The position numbers were made by a program, and so were the translations under genes. This document shows positions 16,110-25,317 of a stretch of DNA of 64,000 nt, one piece after another (position 1 is the first letter of the stretch; each line of letters begins with the position of its first letter). The DNA lies in NCBI GenBank assembly GCA_963741565.1, contig CAVUIK010000004.1, positions 68,873 to 132,872 of the forward strand. The letters are read 5' to 3'. Source of the stretch: Ga0077555 sp963741565 (lineage in GTDB: Bacteria > Pseudomonadota > Alphaproteobacteria > Rhizobiales > Hyphomicrobiaceae). The notes below the pieces were generated by a model, which was not told the DNA's origin, searched no databases, and saw only the letters and a program-made list of their open reading frames with translations.

Positions 16110-17696
16110 CTATTGATCAAGCCAGACTTCGGCCAGATCTTGCGAGAGGTAGTGGCTGGGCGTGAAATGCCAGCCCTTGACCTTTTTCGGCATCACGACG
16201 ATGCGCTGGTTCCAAAGGAATGGCACGATATAGGCCTGCCGCAACAGGTAGACGTCGAGTTCGCGCACGACCTTGATCCGCTCCGACGCATCGAGCAAGC
16301 GCCGCTGCTTTTCGTAGAGCTCGTCGACTTTGACGTCCGTGTGGCTCGAGTAGCTCGCCGGCATCAACTTGGTCGACAGGAACTTCGAGAAATTCTGCGT
16401 CGGATCGTCGAGATAGTCCGAGATGAACTCGATGCCGACCTCGAAATTGCCCTTGGCGAAGTTGTCGAGATAGAGCTTCGATTCGAGTTGCTCGTGCTGG
16501 ACCTTGACGCCGATCCGGCGCCACTGGTCGATGATGTAGATGCCGGCCGTCGTATAGCTGTCGATGCCGGCGCGATTGAGCAGCTTGATTTCGAGGTTCT
16601 CGGCGCCCGCCTCTTTCAGCAAGCGTCGCGCCTCGGCCCTTGCCGCATCGGCATCGCGCCCGAATCCGGGGATTTTCACCAGTTCCTCGACCGGCAAGGC
16701 CGAGGCCGATCCCGGCCGGCTGATGCCGCCGGGAAAGCGATGTTGCGAAATCTTGCCGAGAGCCTCGCCGCCGCCCCACCGATCGATCGCCAACGACAGT
16801 GCTTGCCGAACGCGCACGTCTTCGAACGGTTTCCGCTTCATGTTGAAGACAACCGTATTGCCAGCAAGCAGGGGCGCTTCGTGCACAGCGACCTTGTCAC
16901 CCAATTTTTCGACGAGCGTGTTGCGCTCGGTCGGCGTGATGAAGCGGAATTCGGCATCGAATTGACCTCCCATCAAGCCTGTGATCAGTGCCGAAGACTT
17001 GATGAAGTAGGCCTTGTAGCCTTCGAGACGTGGCAGATCCTTGCGGAAATAGCCATCGAAGCGCTTGGCGGTCCAGTGCGAGCCCTGTACGTGCTCGACG
17101 AACTGGAAGGCGCCAGAGCCCATCACTTCTTTCGCCGGATAGCCGCCGCCCTTCTCGAGGCGAGCCTTGCTGTAGATGCAGTTGAACGGCGAGGCGAGAA
17201 GTTCGAGCACACCGGCGACCGCCGATTTCATCTTGAAGACGATGGTGTGATCATCGGGCGTGTCGATGTCGCCGAAATCCGAATAGTAGGACTGTCGTAA
17301 CGAGACGACGCCAGCAGGTGGGCGAATGATGCGTTCGTAGCTTGCTTTCACATCGGCTGACGTCAATGGACTGCCATCGTGAAACTTGACGCCCTTGTGG
17401 AGCTTGAACCTAAAGGTCGAGCCATCCGGCGCTGCCGTCCAGCTCTCTGCGAGGTCGCCCGTGACTTTCGGGAAGTTCGCGGCGTCGATTTTCAGAAGGA
17501 ATGAATAGTGCGGTGCCACCGGATGCACGGTTCCGAACGTAAGCTCTGCGTGGCAGTCATAGCTCGGCGGGTTCGAGACGACGGCAAAATTCAATATGCC
17601 GCCAGTCTTCGGCGTCTGGGCTTGCGCGGCTGCTGGCGCGAGTGGGGGTCCGGTGACAAGGCCGGAAATGGCAATTATTGCGAGGGCAGTCCGCAT
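16110..17696 (-). CDS. ABC transporter substrate-binding protein, family 5 (DppA/OppA-like)
   Basis: 528 aa from ATG 17696, chosen because a clear signal peptide (MRTALAIIAISGLVTG ... AQAQ) begins there and GGA lies upstream. The SBP_bac_5 domain covers the rest: GGILNFAVVSNPPS, LAESWTAAPDGSTFRFKL, GVKFHDGSPLTSADV and FNMKRKPFEDVRVRQALSLA are hallmark strings. Delivers peptides, opines, nickel or similar to an ABC permease. No permease or ATPase genes are adjacent, so it is an orphan receptor or uses a distant transporter. Convergent with gntR (21 bp). Confidence 0.9.
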   Translation of the reverse strand: MRTALAIIAISGLVTGPPLAPAAAQAQTPKTGGILNFAVVSNPPSYDCHAELTFGTVHPVAPHYSFLLKIDAANFPKVTGDLAESWTAAPDGSTFRFKLHKGVKFHDGSPLTSADVKASYERIIRPPAGVVSLRQSYYSDFGDIDTPDDHTIVFKMKSAVAGVLELLASPFNCIYSKARLEKGGGYPAKEVMGSGAFQFVEHVQGSHWTAKRFDGYFRKDLPRLEGYKAYFIKSSALITGLMGGQFDAEFRFITPTERNTLVEKLGDKVAVHEAPLLAGNTVVFNMKRKPFEDVRVRQALSLAIDRWGGGEALGKISQHRFPGGISRPGSASALPVEELVKIPGFGRDADAARAEARRLLKEAGAENLEIKLLNRAGIDSYTTAGIYIIDQWRRIGVKVQHEQLESKLYLDNFAKGNFEVGIEFISDYLDDPTQNFSKFLSTKLMPASYSSHTDVKVDELYEKQRRLLDASERIKVVRELDVYLLRQAYIVPFLWNQRIVVMPKKVKGWHFTPSHYLSQDLAEVWLDQ

Positions 17697-17983
17697 CGTG
17701 GAAGTCCTTTCCGTCAGGACGGATGAAGCGATCAACGATCGCTGAGCGTAGCAGCATTACGGCTGCCAATGCACGGCCCCCGTTTCGCGAATGCGAGCCC
17801 CGGTTCAGCGTTCGGCCACTGTCGCCGCCGCCGATTTTGCGACCGCCCGTGTCGGCGACACAGGCCTCTGGAGCAGCAAACCGCGATGACGACGGGTCGC
17901 GAAGTGGAGGCGCGGTTGAAATAGTGCTGGCCCTAAACGAGTGGAGTTGGCAGAAATCAAGTCATGTTTTAAAGGAGCCAGCC

Positions 17984-19711
17984 GTGACAACCCGTAAGAA
18001 GCCGGAAGACCTGCGTTCCCATCGTTGGCTCGGCGTGCAGGATTTGCGCGCTTTCGGTCACCGGTCGCGGCTGCGCCAGATGGGTTACGACGACGGCGAT
18101 TGGGGCAAGCGGCCGATCATCGGAATCATCAATACCTGGAGCGATATCAACTCGTGCCATGCGCATCTGCGCGAGCGGGCGCAAGACGTGAAGCGCGGCG
18201 TGCTGCAGTCCGGCGGGTTTCCGCTGGAGCTGCCAGCGATCTCGCTGGCCGAGCCGTTCCAGAAACCGTCGACGATGCTTTATCGCAATCTCCTCGCAAT
18301 GGAGACCGAGGAACTGCTGCGCAGCTATCCGATCGACGGCGCAATCCTGCTTGGCGGTTGCGACAAGACCACGCCCGGACTGGTCATGGGTGCGATAAGC
18401 ATGGGGCTGCCCTTTATCTTCTGTCCGGCGGGGCCGATGCTGCGTGGGAACTGGCGCGGGCAGGCGCTCGGTTCGGGCTCCGACGTCTGGAAGTACTGGG
18501 ACGAGAAGCGCGCCGGGAAGATCACCGAAGAGCAGTGGGAGCAGATGGAGAACGGCATCGCGCGCTCGTTCGGCACGTGCATGACGATGGGCACCGCCGC
18601 CTCGATGATGGCGGTGGCGGAAGCGCTTGGTTTGACATTGCCCGGCGCCTCGTCGATTCCAGCTGCCGACGCCAATCATCCCCGCATGATGACCCATGCC
18701 GGTCGCCGCGTGGTCGAAATGGTGTGGGAGGATCTGACGCCCGACAAGATCGTATCGGCGGCCGCCGTCGACAACGCGATCATGGTGCACATGGCGCTCG
18801 GCGGTTCAACCAACGTGATGATCCACCTGATCGCGATGGCGCGCCGCGCCGGTGTCGCCCTCTCACTTGAGAGATTCGACCAGATCAGTCGTGAGATCCC
18901 GGTGATGGCGAACATCCGCCCGTCCGGTCAGTATCTGATGGAGGATTTCTTCTACGCTGGCGGTCTGCCGGCGCTGATGAAGGAGCTTGCCGGCAAGATC
19001 CATTGCCATTGCATGACAGTGAACGGGCGCACGATCTGCGAGAACATCGAGACGGCGGAGAACTTCCTGCCGGATGTGATCCGCGGGTTTGGTAATCCGA
19101 TTTACGGCGAGGGCGGGACGGCGGTGCTCAAGGGCAATCTTGCGCCGCGCGGAGCCATCATGAAGCCATCGGCCGCGGAGGCGCGATTGCGCAAGCATCG
19201 TGGCAAGGCGGTCGTCTTCCGCGACTACAACCATATGGCGGCCGAAATCGACCGCGACGACCTCGATGTCACGGCGGACAGCGTGATAGTTCTGCAGAAC
19301 GCTGGGCCGAAGGGCGGTCCCGGCATGCCGGAGTGGGGCATGCTGCCGATCCCGGGTAAACTGGTCAAACAGGGTGTGCGCGACATGGTGCGCATCTCGG
19401 ACGCGAGGATGTCGGGCACCAGCTATGGCGCGTGCATTCTGCACGTGTCACCGGAAAGCTTCGTCGGCGGCCCGCTGGCGCTGGTCAAGACCGGTGACGA
19501 AATCGAAGTCGATATCGAGCGGCGGCTGCTGCATCTCCATGTCTCGGATGCCGAGCTGGTCGCGCGCCGCAAGGCATGGACGGCGCTGCCGCCGCGCTAT
19601 GAGCGCGGGTATGGGCGCATGTACCAGGAGCACATCGGCCAGGCCGACGACGGCTGCGACTTCGACTTCCTCGAGGCGGGCCACGCTGTCCCCGAACCTG
19701 AGATCCACTAG
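17984..19711 (+). CDS. IlvD/Edd-family dehydratase (sugar-acid dehydratase-like)
   Basis: 575 aa from GTG 17984, with AAAGGAG nine bases upstream. The family's Fe-S cysteines are seen in DINSCHAHL, LGGCDKTTPG and SFGTCMTMG; the C-terminal swivelling domain has DARMSGTSYGACILHVSPE. Length and the R-H-R-S-R-L-R-Q-M-G start match the L-arabinonate/D-xylonate dehydratase branch better than dihydroxyacid dehydratase of branched-chain synthesis. Dehydrates an aldonic acid to a 2-keto-3-deoxy acid. A VOC gene follows after 10 bp. Exact substrate is inference. Confidence 0.88.
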   Translation: MTTRKKPEDLRSHRWLGVQDLRAFGHRSRLRQMGYDDGDWGKRPIIGIINTWSDINSCHAHLRERAQDVKRGVLQSGGFPLELPAISLAEPFQKPSTMLYRNLLAMETEELLRSYPIDGAILLGGCDKTTPGLVMGAISMGLPFIFCPAGPMLRGNWRGQALGSGSDVWKYWDEKRAGKITEEQWEQMENGIARSFGTCMTMGTAASMMAVAEALGLTLPGASSIPAADANHPRMMTHAGRRVVEMVWEDLTPDKIVSAAAVDNAIMVHMALGGSTNVMIHLIAMARRAGVALSLERFDQISREIPVMANIRPSGQYLMEDFFYAGGLPALMKELAGKIHCHCMTVNGRTICENIETAENFLPDVIRGFGNPIYGEGGTAVLKGNLAPRGAIMKPSAAEARLRKHRGKAVVFRDYNHMAAEIDRDDLDVTADSVIVLQNAGPKGGPGMPEWGMLPIPGKLVKQGVRDMVRISDARMSGTSYGACILHVSPESFVGGPLALVKTGDEIEVDIERRLLHLHVSDAELVARRKAWTALPPRYERGYGRMYQEHIGQADDGCDFDFLEAGHAVPEPEIH

Positions 19712-19721
19712 AGGACCCAGC

Positions 19722-20183
19722 ATGACACCGACAAGGGCAGATCGGTCGATGGCCATGGCGCCCTGCAATGAGAGAACGCACGTCATGCGCGACTACCGTT
19801 ACGACCACATCCATCTGCGCAGCGCCAATCCGGCGGCGATGGCCGATTTCTTTGAGACGATGTTCGGTGCGGACGTGACCCGCGACATCTATCCGCCCGG
19901 CACGCTCTATCCAGGCCAGCCGCGCATCAAGATGAAGGTCGGCGGCGGCACGGTGCTGATCGCGCCGAAGCATCCGGATGATCAAACCGGTTCGGCGCCG
20001 TCATTCCCCCACTACGGCCTCGAGCACTTCGGTTTGACGGTCGACGACGTGGATGCGGCGTGCGCGGAACTGAAGGCCAAGGGCGCCAACGTCGCGATCG
20101 GGCCGCTGACGCGCAGCCCCGGGCTCAGGCTGGCCTTCATCCGAGGACCCGAGGGCATCATGGTCGAGTTGGTGCAGCGATAA
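19722..20183 (+). CDS. VOC superfamily protein (glyoxalase/dioxygenase-like)
   Basis: 153 aa from ATG 19722 (GAGG seven bases upstream, right after the dehydratase stop); the conserved domain begins at an internal ATG at 19785 (MRDYRYDHIHLRS), which gives 132 aa and may be the true start. A single VOC fold is seen with likely metal ligands in YDHIHLRS, HYGLEHFGLTV and IMVELVQR. Such proteins act as isomerases, lyases or dioxygenases. Position suggests it handles the product of the dehydratase or a related catabolic intermediate. Confidence 0.85.
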   Translation: MTPTRADRSMAMAPCNERTHVMRDYRYDHIHLRSANPAAMADFFETMFGADVTRDIYPPGTLYPGQPRIKMKVGGGTVLIAPKHPDDQTGSAPSFPHYGLEHFGLTVDDVDAACAELKAKGANVAIGPLTRSPGLRLAFIRGPEGIMVELVQR

Positions 20184-20206
20184 GAACGGTGCATAAGCGA
20201 CAGAAG

Positions 20207-21184
20207 CTATTCCAGCTTGATGTTCGCCTTCTTCGCGATCGTGCCCCAGCGGTCGAACTCCTTCTTCTGGAAGGTGGCGAACTGCTCCACCGTGAGCGTT
20301 TCGGGATCGGTGCCGAGGCTATCGAACTTCGCCTTGATGTCGGCCTGACTCGCGATCTTGACGAGTTCGGCATTGAGCCGCTGGACGATTTGGGGCGGCG
20401 TCTTGGCCGGTGCCCAAATGCCGTACCAGCTGCCGAGATCGAAGCCGGAAAAGCCTTGCTCGATCATGGTCGGCACGTTTGGAAGCGCGGCATTGCGGGC
20501 AGGCGCGGAGACGGCCAGCACCTTGAGCTGGCCATTCTTGATGTAGGGCATGGCGGCCGGCAGCGATTCAAAGCTCATAGGCACTTCGCCTGAGATGACC
20601 GCTGCGATGGCCGGCCCGCCGCCCTTGTAGGCGATGTGCTGCAGGTCGAGGCCGGTGACCTCGCGGAACCGCTCACCCGCCAGATGCATGGCGCCGCCGA
20701 CACTGGACGAACCATAGTTGATCTTGCCACCCTTGGCTTTGAAGGCCGCCACCAGATCCTGGGCAGTGTTCTGCGGCGTCGCGGCGGCGGTGATCAGCAC
20801 AGCCGGTACGCTGGCCATGAGATGCACCGGCTGAAAGTCGCGGTCGACGTCGTAGAGTGGATTGGTGATGACGTGCGGCAGGATCACGACGCTTGAGGCA
20901 TTCGCCATCAACGTGTGGCCGTCCGGCGCCGCGCGTGCCACGTCCTGGGCGCCAATCTGGCCGGATGCGCCGGCCTTGTTGTCGATGACCACCGCTTGGC
21001 CCAATGCCTCGCTGAGTTTGTGGGCGTAGATCCGCGCGACTACGTCGGTCGGACCGCCCGGCGGGAATGGCACGACCAGCCGGATTGCCTTCGAAGGATA
21101 GGTCTGCGCCTGAGCTGGAACTGCATCGAAGCTGCCGGCGATGGCTATCGCGATGGCCAAGAACAGTAACCTGCGCATGCCCAT
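20207..21184 (-). CDS. Bug-type (tripartite tricarboxylate family) substrate-binding protein
   Basis: 325 aa with a signal peptide (cleavage near AQAQ, residue 27). Typical Bug/TctC sequence: YPSKAIRLVVPFPPGGPTD, VIDNKAGASGQIG and PDGHTLMANASS. Binds carboxylates such as citrate, glutarate or nicotinate in the periplasm. No tctA/tctB permease genes are nearby. Convergent with the VOC gene. Confidence 0.92.
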   Translation of the reverse strand: MGMRRLLFLAIAIAIAGSFDAVPAQAQTYPSKAIRLVVPFPPGGPTDVVARIYAHKLSEALGQAVVIDNKAGASGQIGAQDVARAAPDGHTLMANASSVVILPHVITNPLYDVDRDFQPVHLMASVPAVLITAAATPQNTAQDLVAAFKAKGGKINYGSSSVGGAMHLAGERFREVTGLDLQHIAYKGGGPAIAAVISGEVPMSFESLPAAMPYIKNGQLKVLAVSAPARNAALPNVPTMIEQGFSGFDLGSWYGIWAPAKTPPQIVQRLNAELVKIASQADIKAKFDSLGTDPETLTVEQFATFQKKEFDRWGTIAKKANIKLE

Positions 21185-21398
21185 CGAACCCTCCGCACGG
21201 TGCCGTTGAACGCCGAAGATAGCGCGTTTTGATCGAGGCGACCACGTATTCCCAGGGGGCGTCGGGACCGCGACAGGTCGCGAAAGGCAATTCTCAATGG
21301 GGCTTCGAGAATACGTCCGGAATTGACAATTACCGCCATTGGGGTTGAGATCACTGCTGTAAATGCCGCAATGTCATTGTCTGCAGTGGAGTGCCGCT

Positions 21399-23021
21399 AT
21401 GTCACGTACCTTCATTTCGCTCGCATTTTCTGGTGCCATACTGGCCCTGTCGCCCAACGCGACATTGGCGCACGGTGGCCCAGTTGATATCAAGCGCCTT
21501 GGCAAAGTCGATTTCAAGGTCAGCTGCACCGCGCCCGCCCAGAAAGAGTTCAATCGCGGAATGGCGCTCTATCATTCGTTCGCCTGGTCCGACGCCATGG
21601 CCTCGTTCGAGGCAGTGGCAAAGGCCGATCCGACCTGCGGCATGGCACACTGGGGCCGTGCGATGGCGACACTCGACAATCCCTTCATATGGCCGGCCAA
21701 TCTGCCGGCGCAGAAGTTGAACAACATCGCCGGCATGCTCGACGAGGCGCGCAAGGCTGGCCTGAAGACGGATCGCGAGAAGGGCTACGTCGAGGCGGTG
21801 GCCTCCTTCGTGCGCGACCACGACAAGCTCAATCACCGCACGCGCCTCGTGACGTTCGAAGGCGAGATGGCGAAACTCGCCGCCGCCAACAAGGGCGACA
21901 AGGAAGCTGGCATCCTATCGGCCTTGGTCACGTCGGCGAATTTCGATCCGACCGACAAGACCTACGCCAACCAGCTCAAGGCGGCGCGCGCGCTGGAGCC
22001 GCTGTTCAAGGCGATGCCCAATCATCCCGGCGTCGCCCACTACATCATCCACAGCTACGATTATCCGCCGATCGCGAAGCACGGCGTCAAGGCCGCGCGC
22101 GCCTACGCCAAGATCGCGCCGGGGGCGACGCACGCGCTGCATATGCCGTCGCACATCTTCACGCGCCTCGGCTACTGGCAGGACTCGGTCAATGCCAACG
22201 CCGCATCCGAGAAGGCGGCGGGTGACGCCTCGTTCGACGGCCATCACGCGAACGACTACCAGGTCTATGCCTACCTGCAGATGGCGCAGGACAAAGCGGC
22301 CATGAGTGCCATGCAACGGTCGCAGGCGCGCAAGTCGATCGACCATTTCGGCTCGGCCTACGCCTATGCCGCGATGCCGGCCCGGATGGCGCTTGAGCGG
22401 AGCGACTGGAAGGCTGCCGCCGAGGTGAAGCTCGAACCCGCCGGCGACTACCCTTGGAAGAAGTATCCGCAGGCCGAGGCCGTGAATGCTTTTGCCCGCG
22501 CGATCGGTGCATCGCGGATCGAGAACGGCGCACTCGTGCGTGAGCAGCACAAGCGGCTCGTTGCGCTGCGTGATGCCGCCAAAGAGGCGAAGCTCGGCTA
22601 TTGGGCCGAGCAGATCGACATCAATGCGGCAACGGCCGAGGCGCTTGCGAACTGCGCAGAGAAGCGGACCGATGCGTGCGTCTCCGGTCTCACCGAAGCC
22701 GCCCGGCGCGAGGACGCAACCGAGAAGCACGCTGTGACGCCGGGGCCGGTCGTGCCGGCGCGCGAATTGCTGGCCGACACGCTGTTGGCGGCGAAGAAGC
22801 CAGCCGACGCGCTGAAGGAGTACGAGACGGTGCTGGTCAAGGAGCCGAACCGCTATCGCGCGGTGGCAGGCGCCATGGCGGCGGCGCAAGATAGTGGTGA
22901 TCGGCGCAAGGCGCGGACCTACGCAACCAAGCTGCTGCAACTCGGCGCCAAGAGCAGCCCGGGACGCCAGTCGCTCGACCAAGCGCGGCTGATCGTCAAC
23001 AACCGCGTCGCGAGCCGCTGA
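21399..23021 (+). CDS. Exported TPR-like protein with conserved His-rich motifs
   Basis: 540 aa from ATG 21399 (signal peptide MSRTFISLAFSGAILAL..ALA; GGAG upstream). Helical repeats occur throughout (EFNRGMALYHSFAWSDAMASF, then PADALKEYETVLVKEPNRY near the C-terminus). Two His-dense motifs, HPGVAHYIIHSYDYP and HALHMPSHIFTRLGYW, sit mid-protein and recur in relatives I recall, but with no known function. They could bind metal or form an active site. Periplasmic. A second small TPR gene follows after a 43-bp gap with a hairpin. Confidence 0.78.
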   Translation: MSRTFISLAFSGAILALSPNATLAHGGPVDIKRLGKVDFKVSCTAPAQKEFNRGMALYHSFAWSDAMASFEAVAKADPTCGMAHWGRAMATLDNPFIWPANLPAQKLNNIAGMLDEARKAGLKTDREKGYVEAVASFVRDHDKLNHRTRLVTFEGEMAKLAAANKGDKEAGILSALVTSANFDPTDKTYANQLKAARALEPLFKAMPNHPGVAHYIIHSYDYPPIAKHGVKAARAYAKIAPGATHALHMPSHIFTRLGYWQDSVNANAASEKAAGDASFDGHHANDYQVYAYLQMAQDKAAMSAMQRSQARKSIDHFGSAYAYAAMPARMALERSDWKAAAEVKLEPAGDYPWKKYPQAEAVNAFARAIGASRIENGALVREQHKRLVALRDAAKEAKLGYWAEQIDINAATAEALANCAEKRTDACVSGLTEAARREDATEKHAVTPGPVVPARELLADTLLAAKKPADALKEYETVLVKEPNRYRAVAGAMAAAQDSGDRRKARTYATKLLQLGAKSSPGRQSLDQARLIVNNRVASR

Positions 23022-23027
23022 GGAGCA

Positions 23028-23054
23028 AGGGCAGCGCGTCGGTCGTGCTGCCCT
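23028..23054 (+). terminator. Intergenic hairpin between TPR genes
   Basis: 8-bp arms AGGGCAGC/GCTGCCCT (23028-23035 and 23047-23054) with an 11-nt loop lie in the 43-bp gap. There is no T tract, so it may be an attenuator or mRNA processing site rather than a full terminator. Confidence 0.35.
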
Positions 23055-23064
23055 CACACAACGC

Positions 23065-23607
23065 ATGTTCATTTCGCGAAGGAACAAAACCATCCGGCGC
23101 GCGTGGCTGACGATGACCGCTTTCGGACTATGCCTGGCGGGGCTGGTGGCGGCGTCGGGTGCCATGGCCGCCGACAGCGATCCTAAGCCCGTGCCGAAGG
23201 GCGGGCCGCGGGCGCAAGCGATCACCGCCTACAACGACGGCGTCAAGTTGATGCTCGAGCGGAAGTATCCAGCGGCGCAGGGTAAATTCGAGGCGGCGCT
23301 GGCACTCGATGAGACCATCGCGGAGGCGCACAATAATCTGGCGTTCAGCCTGCGGGTGCAGGGCACGCAGAACTTCGAGCGGGCATTGGCGCACTACAAT
23401 CGCGCGCTGGAAATCGATCCAAAATTGGCGCGGGCCTACATGTATCGGGGCGTGCTGTTCGTCCAGAAGGGCGACCTGGGTAAGGCGCGCGCAGACCACG
23501 CGCGGCTGCTCGGTATGGACGCGAAACTCGCCGCGCGGCTGAAGGAAGCGATCGACAGCTTCCCGATGGGCGAATCCTACGACGGTCTGGCGCCGCAGTT
23601 CGATTGA
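23065..23607 (+). CDS. Exported small TPR protein
   Basis: 180 aa. N-terminal basic region then hydrophobic stretch (about 13-36, ending AMAAD) fits a signal peptide. Three TPR units follow: AYNDGVKLMLERKYPAAQGKFEAAL, AHNNLAFSLR..ALAHYNRALEIDP and AYMYRGVLFVQKGDLGKAR (each listed as its helix pair). TPRs serve as scaffolds. It is probably co-transcribed with the larger TPR gene upstream and may work with it in the periplasm. Confidence 0.8.
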   Translation: MFISRRNKTIRRAWLTMTAFGLCLAGLVAASGAMAADSDPKPVPKGGPRAQAITAYNDGVKLMLERKYPAAQGKFEAALALDETIAEAHNNLAFSLRVQGTQNFERALAHYNRALEIDPKLARAYMYRGVLFVQKGDLGKARADHARLLGMDAKLAARLKEAIDSFPMGESYDGLAPQFD

Positions 23608-23628
23608 GACCGATCGAGTTCCTACGGG

Positions 23629-24597
23629 TTACTCGATCCGCACCTTGGCCTGCTTGACGATGCGGTCCCACTTGGCGCTCTCGGACTTGATGCGCTCGGT
23701 GAATGCGTCCGGCGTGCTGGCGACCGGCTGGAAGCCGAGGTCCTGCAAATGCTTGGTGGCTTCGGGCGCAGCGACGATTTTCTGGATCTCGCGTGACCAC
23801 AGATCGACCAGCTCGCGTGGGGTTCCGATTGGCGTGACAATCGCGGTGAGGGTGTCGGATTCCTGATCGGGAATGCCGGCTTCGGCCATCGTCGGCACAT
23901 CGGGAAGCCCCGGCACGCGCTTGGCGCTCAGCACGGCAAGGGCTCTGAGTTTGCCGCCTTGAATGCCGGGCATCGCGCCTGGTAGTGCTGTAAACGCCAC
24001 CGGCGTATGGCCGCCCATCGTTGAGGTGATGGCCGCGGCGGCGCTGGTGTGGGCGACGGTGGCGAGATCGAGGGAGTAGGTGAGCTTGAACATCTCGCCA
24101 GCCAGATGCGGCGTCGATCCGGTCGAAGGTTGCGCGTAGCTGTACTTGCCGGGATTGGCCCGGATCAGCTCGATCAGTTCTTTAACGGATTTTGCCGGCA
24201 CCGTCGGATTGACCGTCAGCACGTTCGGCGAGACCGCCACCAGCGAGACGGCCTGGAAGTTCTTGAGCGGGTCGTAGGGGACTCGCGCATAGAGGCTCGG
24301 GTTGATGATGAAGCCTGTCGAGACGGTGAGGAACGTGTAGCCGTCGGGTGTGGCCTTGGCAGCAGCGGCCGTGCCGGTGTTACCGCCAGCACCCGGCATG
24401 TTCTCGACGTAGACCTGCTTGCCCCAGAGCTCCGACAGTTTTTGGCTGATCAGCCGCGCGATCACGTCGGTGGGTCCACCGGCGCCGAATGGAACGATCA
24501 GGCGGATCGGGCGGTCGGGATAGGGGGCCTGGGCGGCGGCTGGCGCTGCGATGACGGCAAGTCCCAGCAGAACAGCAGCAATACGAAGCAAACCCAT
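23629..24597 (-). CDS. Bug-type (tripartite tricarboxylate family) substrate-binding protein
   Basis: 322 aa, signal peptide ending near AAAQA (residue 24). Second Bug protein in the window: YPDRPIRLIVPFGAGGPTDV and VYVENMPGAGGNTG are signature strings. It differs clearly from the 20207 gene, so it is not a recent duplicate. Without TctAB genes nearby its transporter is unknown. Convergent with the small TPR gene (21 bp). Confidence 0.92.
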   Translation of the reverse strand: MGLLRIAAVLLGLAVIAAPAAAQAPYPDRPIRLIVPFGAGGPTDVIARLISQKLSELWGKQVYVENMPGAGGNTGTAAAAKATPDGYTFLTVSTGFIINPSLYARVPYDPLKNFQAVSLVAVSPNVLTVNPTVPAKSVKELIELIRANPGKYSYAQPSTGSTPHLAGEMFKLTYSLDLATVAHTSAAAAITSTMGGHTPVAFTALPGAMPGIQGGKLRALAVLSAKRVPGLPDVPTMAEAGIPDQESDTLTAIVTPIGTPRELVDLWSREIQKIVAAPEATKHLQDLGFQPVASTPDAFTERIKSESAKWDRIVKQAKVRIE

Positions 24598-24777
24598 GCG
24601 ACACCCTCCCAGATCTGGCGATCAAGCCGGACTGTAGCGCGGCATGTCCCGTCCGGCTATCGATGGCGATGGCTTATCCGAGTGGCGATGCTGGAGGGTT
24701 GCCGGAGCGCGCCTTGCCTATCCGTTAACGAAAGGTTGGCAGGTCCGCGTCATAGTGTTCACGACGTTCTGGCCGCC

Positions 24778-25290
24778 ATGAGTGCTCCGATGTTTGAGAG
24801 AAATCGCGTCGACAGTCGGACCGATACGCTAATCGCCGTAGAAGTCACGCTCGGGGATGGTGGGGTCGTGTCCGGCCGAACGGTTCTGGACCAAGGCAAG
24901 TCGCTCCACAAACTGCTCGATGGGGATGACGCGTTCATCTACATTGAGGCGTTCGGCGGCGAAGGTGCCTTCATTCCGAAGGCAGAAATTCGCGGCATCA
25001 AAGTGATGCAGGGTGTCCGCCGCCAGTTGGGCATGTTCCCGGTTTCAGACGCGCGCGACTTCGATCCTCACCGAATTCTAGGGTTGGAAAAAGACGTCGG
25101 CTTCGACGCCATTCGCGAGGCCTATCATCGCCGATCGAAATTGTACCACCCCGATCGCTATGCGGGGATCGAGCTACCGGTCGAGATCCGGGCCTACCTC
25201 GAGGCGATGTCGAAGAACGTCAACGCGGCCTACCGCGCACTTCGTTACGTGGGCCGGAAGACCGAGCCGATCACTACGCGACGCGCTTAG
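24778..25290 (+). CDS. J-domain protein with novel N-terminal domain
   Basis: 170 aa from ATG 24778. Residues about 95-160 form a J domain with the invariant HPD at 124-126 (LYHPDRYAG) and helix II REAYHRRSKLYH, so it should stimulate a DnaK ATPase. The first 80 residues (TLIAVEVTLGDGGVVSGRTV ... AFIPKAEIRGIKV) form a beta-rich domain I do not recognise, possibly a client- or target-recognition module. No Gly/Phe region or zinc finger, so this is a class C (DnaJC) type. Confidence 0.82.
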   Translation: MSAPMFERNRVDSRTDTLIAVEVTLGDGGVVSGRTVLDQGKSLHKLLDGDDAFIYIEAFGGEGAFIPKAEIRGIKVMQGVRRQLGMFPVSDARDFDPHRILGLEKDVGFDAIREAYHRRSKLYHPDRYAGIELPVEIRAYLEAMSKNVNAAYRALRYVGRKTEPITTRRA

Positions 25291-25317
25291 TGCGCCGTGG
25301 TTCGCTGCCGTCGCCGT

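Noticed and set aside
16113..17300. 395-aa plus-strand ORF
   Set aside because: Antisense of the family 5 binding protein.
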